NCBI GenBank assembly: GCA_900539735.1 | Contig: UQDE01000014.1 | Coordinates: 1-46,645 of the forward strand | Length of the DNA stretch: 46,645 nt | From: an uncultured Collinsella sp. | GTDB taxonomy: Bacteria; Actinomycetota; Coriobacteriia; Coriobacteriales; Coriobacteriaceae | Direction: 5' to 3' | In this document: positions 17,209 through 24,790 of the stretch, piece by piece | Layout of the letters: every line of letters starts with the position of its first letter | How positions within the stretch are numbered: the stretch's first letter is position 1 | Position numbers and translations under genes: made by a program | The notes under the pieces: model-generated | What the model was told of the DNA's origin: nothing | Databases searched by the model: none | The model's input: the letters and a program-made list of their open reading frames with translations, nothing else

Positions 17209-18632
17209 GAATCTGCTTGGTACTCGAGGGTTGCTACCCCTATGTGCACGGCGGCGTATCTACCTGGATGCATGGCTATATCCAGGCCATGCCCGAGCAC
17301 GAGTTCGTGCTGTGGGTGATTGGCGCGCATGCTGCCGACCGCGGCAAATTTGTCTACGAGCTGCCCAGCAACGTGGTCGAGGTGCACGAGGTGTTCCTGG
17401 ACGATGCCCTGCGGCTTTCGGGCGAGCAACACGAAGCCAGTTTTAACGACCGCGAGCGCGAGGCGCTACGCCGCCTGGTGTCGCTCTCCAATCCGGACTG
17501 GGACGTGCTGTTCGATATCTTCCAGCGCCGTCGCGTGCATCCGCTCTCGTTTTTGCAGAGCCGAACGTTTATGGACATCTTCCGCGACGTGTGCCTGACA
17601 GAGTACCCCTACACGCCCTTTGCCGACGCATTCCACACCATGCGCTCTATGCTGCTGCCCGTGCTCTATCTGTTGGGCAGCGAGGTACCGGTGGCCGATG
17701 TGTACCATGCCATCTCGACCGGCTACGGTGGCCTGCTCGCCTGCCTGGGCTCAAGCGTTTACCATGCGCCAGTGCTGTTGACCGAGCATGGCATCTATAC
17801 CCGCGAACGCGAGGAAGAGATCATTCGCGCCGACTGGGTTGTGCCGTCGTTTAAGGACCGCTGGATCCGCTTTTTCTACCTGCTTTCGGAGGAGATCTAC
17901 CGTCGCGCCTTTCGCGTGACGAGCCTGTTTCACAACGCCCGCAAGACGCAGATCGATATGGGCTGCGATGCGGACAAATGCCTGGTTATTCCCAACGGCA
18001 TCCAGTTCGACCGCTTTAAGGACATTCCCTTAAAGCCCGATGACGGCTGGGTAGACATTGGCGCGGTGGTGCGCCTGGCGCCCATCAAGGACGTCAAGAC
18101 TATGATTTATGCCTTCTTTGAGCTGCACGAGCGCCTGCCCAAGGTGCGCCTGCACATCATGGGCGGTGTGGACGACGAGGAGTACGGCGCCGAGTGCCAC
18201 GCGCTGGTCGAAACCCTGGGCGTGCGCGACCTGATCTTTACCGGCCGCGTCAACGTGGTCGAGTACATGGAAAAGCTCGACTTTACCATTTTGACGAGCA
18301 TCTCTGAGGGCCAGCCGCTCAGCGTGCTGGAGTCGCTCGCTGCGCGCCGTCCCTGCGTGACGACCGAGGTGGGCTGCTGTCGCGAGCTGCTCGAAGGCGC
18401 TCCGGGCGACGACTTTGGCGTGGCGGGTTTTGTGACGCCGCCCATGTATCGCAAGGGCTTGGCCGATGCCATGGAACGCATGTGCGTGAGCCGCGCCCGT
18501 CGCATTGAGATGGGGGAGCGCGGGCAGCGTCGCGTTGCCACGTACTTTTTGCACGAGCAGATGCTCGCCAACTATCGCGCGCTGTACGACGAGACGGCGC
18601 AAGCGTTTGACCTGCCCAGAGAGGGGGAGTAG
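17205..18632 (+). CDS. pelF: PelF glycosyltransferase (GT4)
   Basis: A cytoplasmic 475-residue GT-B enzyme. The N-terminus LEGCYPYVHGGVSTWMHGYI is the PelF hallmark; VIPNGIQFDRF opens the C-terminal half, and the donor-site EX7E motif is E368-x7-E376 (EGQPLSVLE). PelF polymerises GalNAc/GlcNAc from UDP-sugars in Pel biosynthesis and is the most conserved protein of the pathway. The length is close to the usual 500. Start overlaps the PelA stop by 4 nt (ATGA), so translation is probably coupled. Nothing is missing from the active-site motifs I can see. Confidence 0.93.
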   Translation: MRICLVLEGCYPYVHGGVSTWMHGYIQAMPEHEFVLWVIGAHAADRGKFVYELPSNVVEVHEVFLDDALRLSGEQHEASFNDREREALRRLVSLSNPDWDVLFDIFQRRRVHPLSFLQSRTFMDIFRDVCLTEYPYTPFADAFHTMRSMLLPVLYLLGSEVPVADVYHAISTGYGGLLACLGSSVYHAPVLLTEHGIYTREREEEIIRADWVVPSFKDRWIRFFYLLSEEIYRRAFRVTSLFHNARKTQIDMGCDADKCLVIPNGIQFDRFKDIPLKPDDGWVDIGAVVRLAPIKDVKTMIYAFFELHERLPKVRLHIMGGVDDEEYGAECHALVETLGVRDLIFTGRVNVVEYMEKLDFTILTSISEGQPLSVLESLAARRPCVTTEVGCCRELLEGAPGDDFGVAGFVTPPMYRKGLADAMERMCVSRARRIEMGERGQRRVATYFLHEQMLANYRALYDETAQAFDLPREGE

Positions 18633-18635
18633 CCG

Positions 18636-20180
18636 GTGGCCGGAATTGGTTTTGAGCTCAAGCGCCTGTTTAGGCGCAAGGGCCTGTTTGCCACGATGCG
18701 CGCTTACGGCTACGCCGGCATTGTGTGCACGGGCCCCATGCTGCTGGGTGTGCTGCTCCAGGTGGGTATCTTGGTGCTGTGCGGTCTGTGGGGCGTGGGG
18801 CGCGCCAACCAGGACTTGCTGGTGTGCATGGTGACCTATACGCTGCTGGCGTCGCTCACGCTCACGAGCTTTTTCTCCATGCCGGTCACGCGCTTTTTGG
18901 CTGATATGTTGTTTGCCGAGCGCGAGGATGAGATACTGCCTTCGTTTTGGGGCTCCAACGCCATCATGCTCGTTGCGGGCACGGTGCTCTACGGCGTCTT
19001 TTTGCTGTTCTCGGGCGCCACGCTGCTGCAGGGGCTGCTGTGCCTGTGGCTGTTCAACATTATGATCGTCAACTGGAACGGCATGAGTTACCTCACGGCC
19101 ATCAAGGATTACCGCGGCATCCTGTGCAGCTTTGCGGCTGCCATTGGCGTGGCGTGCCTGTGCGCCCTGGCCGCGCTGGCGCTGGGACTGCCGCCGGTCG
19201 AGGGCCTGTTGGCGTCAATTGCTCTGGGCTACGGCGTCATGCTCGCCTGGGACGTGGTGCTGCTGTACCGGTATTTTCCTCAGAGCGACCGCAGCCCCTG
19301 GCCCTTTTTGCGGTGGCTCGATCAGTTTATGCCGCTGGCGCTCACGGGTCTGTTAACCAATCTGGGACTCTTTGCGCACCTGGTGATTATTTGGGCCGGT
19401 CCCATTGGCGTGCAGGTCAAGGGCTTCTTTTATGGTGCGCCCTACTACGATGTGCCGGCGCTCATCGCGTTTTTGACCATCCTGGTCACGACCGTCAACT
19501 TTGTGGTTTCGGTCGAGGTCAACTTCTATCCGCGCTACCGCGACTACTACAGCCTGTTCAACGACGGCGGCGTGGTAGGCGACATTGTGGTGGCCGAGGA
19601 GGAGATGCTCTCCACGCTCAACAGCGAACTGCGCTTTTGCGCGCTCAAGCAGCTGTTTGTGACCGCTGCGGTCATTTCTCTCGAGACCACGGTGCTCTCG
19701 GCTCTGCCGCTGGGCTTTAACAACCTTATGCACGGGTATTTTCGCACGCTGTGCGTGGGTTATGGCCTGTATGCCGTGGGCAATACGGTGATGCTCATCT
19801 TGCTGTACTTTACCGACTACAAGGGGGCCGTTCTGGCTTCGGGCCTGTTTGCCGGTGTGGCCGGGCTGGCGACTGCCGTGTCGTTGCTTTTGCCGCAGCA
19901 GTTTTACGGCTTTGGCTTTTTGTTGGGTGCGGCGGTGTTTTTTATCGTGGCGCTGCTGCGGCTCGATACCTATACCGCCAACTTGCCGTATCGTATCCTG
20001 AGTCAGCAGCCTATTGTGGCGACAGACAAAACGGGTCGCTTTACACAGCTGGGCCGCATGCTCGACCGTGCCGAACAGCGCTATGAGGAAGGTCGCCATA
20101 AGGGTGAGCCATATGGCGCGTTTGAGCGCGCAGTAGTTCACGTGTATCGCAAGCATTGGGGAGGTTCTGATGACCGATAG
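18636..20180 (+). CDS. pelG: PelG polysaccharide transporter
   Basis: A 514-residue polytopic protein beginning at GTG 18636 after GAGGGGGAG. It begins MAGIGFELKRLFRRKGLFAT, typical for PelG, and has about twelve membrane helices (MATE/MOP flippase superfamily). PelG is thought to move the nascent polymer across the membrane together with PelD, PelE and PelF. No ATPase domain is present or expected. It begins 3 nt after pelF and its end overlaps the CotH gene by 11 nt. Confidence 0.92.
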   Translation: MAGIGFELKRLFRRKGLFATMRAYGYAGIVCTGPMLLGVLLQVGILVLCGLWGVGRANQDLLVCMVTYTLLASLTLTSFFSMPVTRFLADMLFAEREDEILPSFWGSNAIMLVAGTVLYGVFLLFSGATLLQGLLCLWLFNIMIVNWNGMSYLTAIKDYRGILCSFAAAIGVACLCALAALALGLPPVEGLLASIALGYGVMLAWDVVLLYRYFPQSDRSPWPFLRWLDQFMPLALTGLLTNLGLFAHLVIIWAGPIGVQVKGFFYGAPYYDVPALIAFLTILVTTVNFVVSVEVNFYPRYRDYYSLFNDGGVVGDIVVAEEEMLSTLNSELRFCALKQLFVTAAVISLETTVLSALPLGFNNLMHGYFRTLCVGYGLYAVGNTVMLILLYFTDYKGAVLASGLFAGVAGLATAVSLLLPQQFYGFGFLLGAAVFFIVALLRLDTYTANLPYRILSQQPIVATDKTGRFTQLGRMLDRAEQRYEEGRHKGEPYGAFERAVVHVYRKHWGGSDDR

Positions 20181-21939
20181 GATGATGTCTCGCCGTCGCC
20201 TGTTTGAGGCGGCTGCCGGTGCGCTGTTGCTTTCGGGCTGCTCGGTGCAGGAAGATTCCTCGACCAAAAAGGTCAAAAAGCTGGACAAGATTAAAAAGAC
20301 CGAGGCCTCCGACCAGTCCAAGCACCTGCGCGACAAGGACGAGCTCTACGAGGTCTACGATGACTCGGGTATTGTGACCATGTACCTGACGGTCTCACGC
20401 GGCAACAGCTCCGAGAACACCGACCACAGCTGGGCCGAGATCAACACGTACTCGGTGTATGACTATGCCGACATGGGCGTGACGCGCTATCAGGTTATGG
20501 GCCTGCTGCAGCCGGGCGACGAAGACGGCCCGGTGGCCGGCGAGGTTGGCTATGGCGAGGAAGCGCCCAATGCTACCGTGCAGGTGCGCGGTCAGACATC
20601 AAGCATGAACTCGCAGAAGAATTACAAGGTGGAGCTCAAAAAGGGCAAGGGCACCTGGCGCCAACAGCGCGCGATTGCGCTCAACAAGCACATGGGCGAG
20701 GGTATGCGTTTTCGCAACAAGATGGCCTACGACCTTATCCGCGGGATTCCCCAGATGATGGGCCTGCGCACGCAGTTTGTGCATCTGTGGGTGTGCGACC
20801 AGACCGAAAAGTCCAACGACACCTTTGAGGACTACGGCCTGTTTACGCAGGTGGAGCAGCTCAACAAGACGGCGCTTAAGGCGCATGGCCTGGATAAGAG
20901 CGGGCACCTGTACAAGGTGAACAGCTTTGATTTCCATCGCTACGAGGACATCATTAAGCTTGCCGATGATCCCGACTACAACCAGGCAAACTTTGAGGGC
21001 ATGCTCGAGATTAAGGGCGATTCGGACCACACCAAGCTCATCGAGATGCTCGATGCGCTCAACGATGAATCGCAAAAGATCGATGATGTGCTCGATACCT
21101 ACTTTGATACCGAGAATCTGGTCTATTGGCTGGCGTTTCAGATCCTGACGGGCAACTGCGATACGCAGAACCGTAACTGCTATCTGTACAGCCCTCTCAA
21201 CTCAAATACCTGGTACTTTTTGGATTGGGATAACGACGGCATGCTGCGTAAGCTGGAGCTTTCTCTTACCGGGTTTTCGGACTACGCGAGCTGGGAGCGC
21301 GGCGTGAGCAACTACTGGGGCAATGTGCTGTTTAACCGTGCGTTGCGCAGCAAGTCGTTCCGCAGCGAACTCGACCGTGCCGTCAAGGACTTGCGCTCGT
21401 ATTTGACCGAGACTCGCCTGACCAAGATGATCAAGCACTACCGCGAGGTTACTGAATCGCTGGTCTTTGCTTCGCCCGATATCGACCATCTGCCTGTCAC
21501 CAAGGACCAATACGAGCAGATCACCGCGGCGATTCCTTCCGAGATCGAGGAGAACTATAAGAGCTTCCGCGAGAGCTATAAAAAGCCCATGCCGTTCTAC
21601 ATTGGCGTGCCGCAGATCGATAACGGTAAGCTGCGCATCAACTGGGATGCGTCCTACGACTTTAAGGCGCGCGACATTCGCTATACCGTGGAGCTTGCGC
21701 GCGACTATGCCATAAGCGACGTGGTCTTTAAGGCCGAGGACGTGCTGCTGCCCGAGGTAACGTGCGATGCGCCCGATACCGGCCAGTACTTTGTGCGCGT
21801 GCGTGCCACTAACTCCGACGGCTATACGCAAGATGCGTTTGACTACTATGTGACCGACGGCGGCAAGCATTACGGCATGCTGTGCTTCTATGTCAAGGAT
21901 GGCGGTAAGGTCGTGGGGGATACGTATGAGGAGGGCTAG
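20170..21939 (+). CDS. CotH-family protein kinase-like lipoprotein
   Basis: A 589-residue exported protein. The N-terminus has SRRRLF at 7-12, twin-arginine-like, followed by an apolar segment and lipobox LLSGC with Cys24. The CotH domain shows QVRGQTSS, NYKVELKKGKG, then DTQNRNCYLYSP and FLDWDNDGM, the N/D-rich motifs that bind ATP and metal in the CotH atypical kinase fold. A fibronectin-like C-terminal domain follows (about 480-575: GKLRINWDASYDF to YFVRVRATNSDGYTQDAF). CotH of Bacillus phosphorylates spore-coat proteins; here the substrate is unknown, and ATP outside the cell would be needed unless the substrate is another phosphate donor. Overlaps pelG and the following VTC gene, so it belongs to the operon. 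Confidence 0.85.
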   Translation: MTDRMMSRRRLFEAAAGALLLSGCSVQEDSSTKKVKKLDKIKKTEASDQSKHLRDKDELYEVYDDSGIVTMYLTVSRGNSSENTDHSWAEINTYSVYDYADMGVTRYQVMGLLQPGDEDGPVAGEVGYGEEAPNATVQVRGQTSSMNSQKNYKVELKKGKGTWRQQRAIALNKHMGEGMRFRNKMAYDLIRGIPQMMGLRTQFVHLWVCDQTEKSNDTFEDYGLFTQVEQLNKTALKAHGLDKSGHLYKVNSFDFHRYEDIIKLADDPDYNQANFEGMLEIKGDSDHTKLIEMLDALNDESQKIDDVLDTYFDTENLVYWLAFQILTGNCDTQNRNCYLYSPLNSNTWYFLDWDNDGMLRKLELSLTGFSDYASWERGVSNYWGNVLFNRALRSKSFRSELDRAVKDLRSYLTETRLTKMIKHYREVTESLVFASPDIDHLPVTKDQYEQITAAIPSEIEENYKSFRESYKKPMPFYIGVPQIDNGKLRINWDASYDFKARDIRYTVELARDYAISDVVFKAEDVLLPEVTCDAPDTGQYFVRVRATNSDGYTQDAFDYYVTDGGKHYGMLCFYVKDGGKVVGDTYEEG

Positions 21940-22717
21940 CGCGCTGCTTGAGCGCCTGGCGGCACCTCCCGTGCGTGCCACGCAGGAACGTTACCGCCAC
22001 GAGCTCAAGTACCTTATCAACGAGGGCGAACATGCTGCGCTTGCCTGTCGCATGGCGCCGGTATTTAAACTGGACAAGCATGCGCAGGCAGGCGGTTACA
22101 CCATTCGCAGCCTGTACTTTGACGACTACTGCAACTCTGCCTACGAGGAAAAAGACGCCGGTATTCTCATGCGCAAAAAGTATCGCGTGCGCATCTATAA
22201 CGGCAGCGACAAGGTGATTAAGCTCGAGCGCAAAAAGAAGTACGGCGGCTGGATCTATAAGGAGGACGCGCCGCTCACGCGCGACGAGTTTGAGCAGATC
22301 CTGGCCGGCGATTACGACTTTTTGCTGCGGAGTCCACACCAGCTCTGCCGTGAGTTCTACATCGAGTGCATCTGCAACATGATGCGCCCGCGGACCATCG
22401 TGGATTACGAGCGCGAGCCGTGGGTGATGGACGAAGGCACCGTGCGCATTACGTTTGACATGAACGTGCGCGCCGCGGTGGGGTGTTTTGATATCTTTGA
22501 CGCGACCTTGCCCGCGCTGCCCGTGCTAGAACCCGGCAAGCTTGTGATGGAGGTCAAATTTACCGAGTTTTGCCCGCAGCTGGTGCGCGATATGGTGCCA
22601 CCGGGCGCGGCGGAGCTCACGGCGGTCTCCAAGTACTGCCTGTGTTACGAAAAGACCGCTTACCTGCGCGGATTTAATTACTGGGAATCGGATTTTGAGA
22701 ACCGAGGGGATATTTAG
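21926..22717 (+). CDS. VTC-domain protein (polyphosphate polymerase-like)
   Basis: A 263-residue protein with one VTC domain. The tunnel-lining residues of the VTC4 polyphosphate polymerase fold can be followed: RYRHELKYL at the start, IRSLYFDDY, KKYRVRIYNGS, KLERKKK and VMEVKFTEF near the end. Yeast VTC4 makes polyphosphate from ATP; bacterial single-domain homologues are common but little studied, and often sit next to DUF4956 and CotH genes, as here. ATG 21926 is chosen because it overlaps the CotH stop by 14 nt, has GTGGGGG ahead and starts just before the domain; an ATG at 21890 would add twelve residues. No membrane segment is seen, so it would act on the cytoplasmic side. Confidence 0.85.
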   Translation: MRRASALLERLAAPPVRATQERYRHELKYLINEGEHAALACRMAPVFKLDKHAQAGGYTIRSLYFDDYCNSAYEEKDAGILMRKKYRVRIYNGSDKVIKLERKKKYGGWIYKEDAPLTRDEFEQILAGDYDFLLRSPHQLCREFYIECICNMMRPRTIVDYEREPWVMDEGTVRITFDMNVRAAVGCFDIFDATLPALPVLEPGKLVMEVKFTEFCPQLVRDMVPPGAAELTAVSKYCLCYEKTAYLRGFNYWESDFENRGDI

Positions 22718-22719
22718 TC

Positions 22720-23385
22720 ATGAGCACCAGGGACTTTTTTAAGAACTCCGTACTGGAGGCGTTTGGTCAGGTCGACCCTGCCAAGATCGGACTGTCGCTG
22801 CTCGTGGCGCTGGTCATGGGCATTTTGATCTACCACGTGTACAAGCGTTTCTTTACGGGCGTGGTGTACTCGCGCAGCTTTGCCGTGACGCTCGTGGGCA
22901 TGTGCGTGCTTACCTGCATGGTGACGCTCGCTATCTCGACCAACGTGGTCATCTCGCTCGGTATGGTGGGCGCTTTGTCGATCGTGCGTTACCGTACGGC
23001 GGTCAAGGACCCGCTCGACCTGCTGTATCTTTTTTGGGCCATTACCACAGGCATTACGGCAGGCGCCGGCATGTACGCACTCGTGGGGCTTACGGCAGTG
23101 GTGATTGTGGTGATGATTGCCGGCTTTGCGAGCCACCAGGACAAGGCGCGCGTGTACATGATTGTCATTCACTACACGGGCCAGACCACCGGCGACGATA
23201 TCGTGCGTGCATTTGGGCGCACCAAGTTTACCGTCAAGTCCAAGACCATGCGCGGCGACAAGGTGGAAATGGCCGTCGAGGTGTTCTCGGACGGTGTTGA
23301 CATGCCCTATGCGGACGCCATTCGCGCGCTCGACGGCGTTGAAGATCTGACGTTGATCCAATACAACGGCGAATATCACGGCTAA
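22720..23385 (+). CDS. DUF4956 membrane protein
   Basis: A 221-residue protein with about four membrane helices in its first 130 residues (SLLVALVMGILIYHV; AVTLVGMCVLTCMVTLA; VVISLGMVGALSIV; ALVGLTAVVIVVMIAGF), the conserved RYRTAVKDPLDLLYLFW loop, and a soluble C-terminal domain resembling a ferredoxin-like fold. This is DUF4956, the usual partner of bacterial VTC-domain proteins; the pair may form a polyphosphate-producing or exporting unit, but no function has been demonstrated to my knowledge. It begins 2 nt after the VTC gene and closes the operon; a hairpin follows at 23392-23415. Confidence 0.85.
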   Translation: MSTRDFFKNSVLEAFGQVDPAKIGLSLLVALVMGILIYHVYKRFFTGVVYSRSFAVTLVGMCVLTCMVTLAISTNVVISLGMVGALSIVRYRTAVKDPLDLLYLFWAITTGITAGAGMYALVGLTAVVIVVMIAGFASHQDKARVYMIVIHYTGQTTGDDIVRAFGRTKFTVKSKTMRGDKVEMAVEVFSDGVDMPYADAIRALDGVEDLTLIQYNGEYHG

Positions 23386-23391
23386 CTATGT

Positions 23392-23415
23392 TCCGGCGTT
23401 TTAACAAACGCCGGA
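23392..23415 (+). terminator. Hairpin after the pel operon
   Basis: Arms TCCGGCGTTT (23392-23401) and AAACGCCGGA (23406-23415) pair perfectly around TAAC, 7 nt after the last gene of the operon. There is no T-tract after the right arm, so termination would be weak or rely on the T residues in the left arm of the opposite strand. It may instead stabilise the 3' end. Confidence 0.5.
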
Positions 23416-23420
23416 CCGCT

Positions 23421-23538
23421 CGACGCTGCGCGGGCATCTGCCGGGCGATCTGCCATTCAAACCGTCGCTCGCGTACATAAAGTACGCTTCGCTCCTCTTT
23501 CGCGGCACCTCGCCTCGGCAGCTGCCCGCTCGCTGGCG
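23421..23538. repeat. Long imperfect palindrome between pel operon and lacI-type gene
   Basis: 23421-23454 and 23504-23538 are imperfect inverted arms (shared core GCGGGCA-CTGCCG-GGCGA). The loop carries a second small stem GTAC-ATAAA-GTAC at 23473-23485. It resembles the other intergenic palindromes of the window in size but not in sequence. Confidence 0.5.
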
Positions 23539-23633
23539 TATGCTCGACCTGGGTGGGCCGATTTGGTTCGCATGCCGTCTTCACGGGTATCATGGTGAAA
23601 GCGATTTCAATGACAGGGGTGCTCGTGGTAAAG

Positions 23634-24605
23634 ATGAAAGATGTGGCCGAGCTGGCGGGCGTTTCGAGCGCCGCCGTCTCGCGCTACCTCAACGGTGGAT
23701 ATATCTCGGCGGACAAAGCTGAGCGCATTAAGCAGGCGATTGAGCTGACCGGATACGTGCGATCCAGCCAGGCTCGCGCGCTGCGCACCGGTTCCACCAA
23801 GCTCATCGGCGTCATCGTACCTAAGATTAACTCGGAATCCGTAAGCCGCATTACCGCCGGTATTGGCCAGGTGCTCGGTCGCCGTGGCTACCAGATGCTC
23901 CTTGCCAATACCGATAACGCGGCCGATCGCGAGCTCGAGTATCTCGACCTGTTCCAGAACCATCCGGTCGATGGCATCGTGCTCGTGGCAACCATGATCA
24001 CCGATGAGCACCGTCGCGCGATCGAGTCGTGTCGTGTGCCCATTGTGTTGATCGGCCAGCATGTCGAGGGCGCGGCGTGCGTCTATCACGACGATTACGA
24101 GGCTGCCTTTGAGCTCGGCCGTGCGCTTGCAGGTCGGGTGGATGGCAAGATCGCTTACATCGGAGTTACCGAAGAGGACCGCGCTGCCGGTTATGACCGC
24201 CGTCGCGGTTTTGAGGCCGGCCTGCGCGCTGCGGGCAACCCGCTCGATTCCGCCTTGATTCGCCTGGGCTCGTTTACGCTCGACTCGGGCTATGGTGCGG
24301 CGCGTGAGCTGCTTTCCGTCGCTCCCGATGTTTCGTTTATCGCCTGCGCGACCGACACCATGGCGGCGGGCGCGCTGCGTGCCATCGATGAGGTTCGCGG
24401 CACGGGCGAGGGCATGCACCGCGTGAGCGGTTTCGGCGACAACGCGTTTTTGCGCGCGCTGACGGGCGGCATTCCCACCGTGCATTACGGCTACCTGACC
24501 AGCGGTGTCGAGGCGACCAATATGTTGCTCAACACGCTCGATGGCGCGGAGGGGGAGAACGGCCTAAAGACGCTCAAGCTCGGCCATCAGTTGATGAATG
24601 TCTAG
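23634..24605 (+). CDS. LacI-family repressor, probably of the sucrose genes
   Basis: A 323-residue LacI/GalR regulator. The helix-turn-helix and hinge are MKDVAELAGVSSAAVSRYLN and the region ending SSQARALRTGS; the periplasmic-binding-like effector domain follows from IGVIVPKINSESVSRI. ATG 23634 places the HTH at the very N-terminus as usual, but in-frame ATGs at 23592 and 23610 are possible and the ribosome site is weak for all. It lies upstream of and in the same direction as a sucrose PTS permease, separated by two cre-like sites that it probably binds. Sucrose or sucrose-6-phosphate/fructose as inducer is inferred from the neighbours (ScrR-like role). Confidence 0.85.
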   Translation: MKDVAELAGVSSAAVSRYLNGGYISADKAERIKQAIELTGYVRSSQARALRTGSTKLIGVIVPKINSESVSRITAGIGQVLGRRGYQMLLANTDNAADRELEYLDLFQNHPVDGIVLVATMITDEHRRAIESCRVPIVLIGQHVEGAACVYHDDYEAAFELGRALAGRVDGKIAYIGVTEEDRAAGYDRRRGFEAGLRAAGNPLDSALIRLGSFTLDSGYGAARELLSVAPDVSFIACATDTMAAGALRAIDEVRGTGEGMHRVSGFGDNAFLRALTGGIPTVHYGYLTSGVEATNMLLNTLDGAEGENGLKTLKLGHQLMNV

Positions 24606-24694
24606 GTCTTGATCGTGCCTGCCCGCCTTTGAGTCCCCCGTTTTTTGTCCCAAAACTACCATTCGCCGCCTTTTTCCTACCGTTCACCCTACTA

Positions 24695-24734
24695 TGAAAA
24701 CGATTACAGATATATGAAACTGAAAACGATTACA
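24695..24734 (+). promoter_or_regulatory. Tandem LacI-type operators before the sucrose PTS gene
   Basis: TGAAAACGATTACA occurs at 24695-24708 and again at 24721-24734. Both fit the palindromic LacI-family/cre form TGNAANCGNTTNCA with a central CG. The 26-bp repeat distance and the location about 60 bp before the PTS start make them likely repressor sites for the adjacent LacI protein, or for a CcpA-like global regulator. Confidence 0.75.
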
Positions 24735-24790
24735 GTGTAAGTGTCAAAGATGGCCGGGTGCAGATGCGCCCGTTGGAGGAAAGGGAAGTC

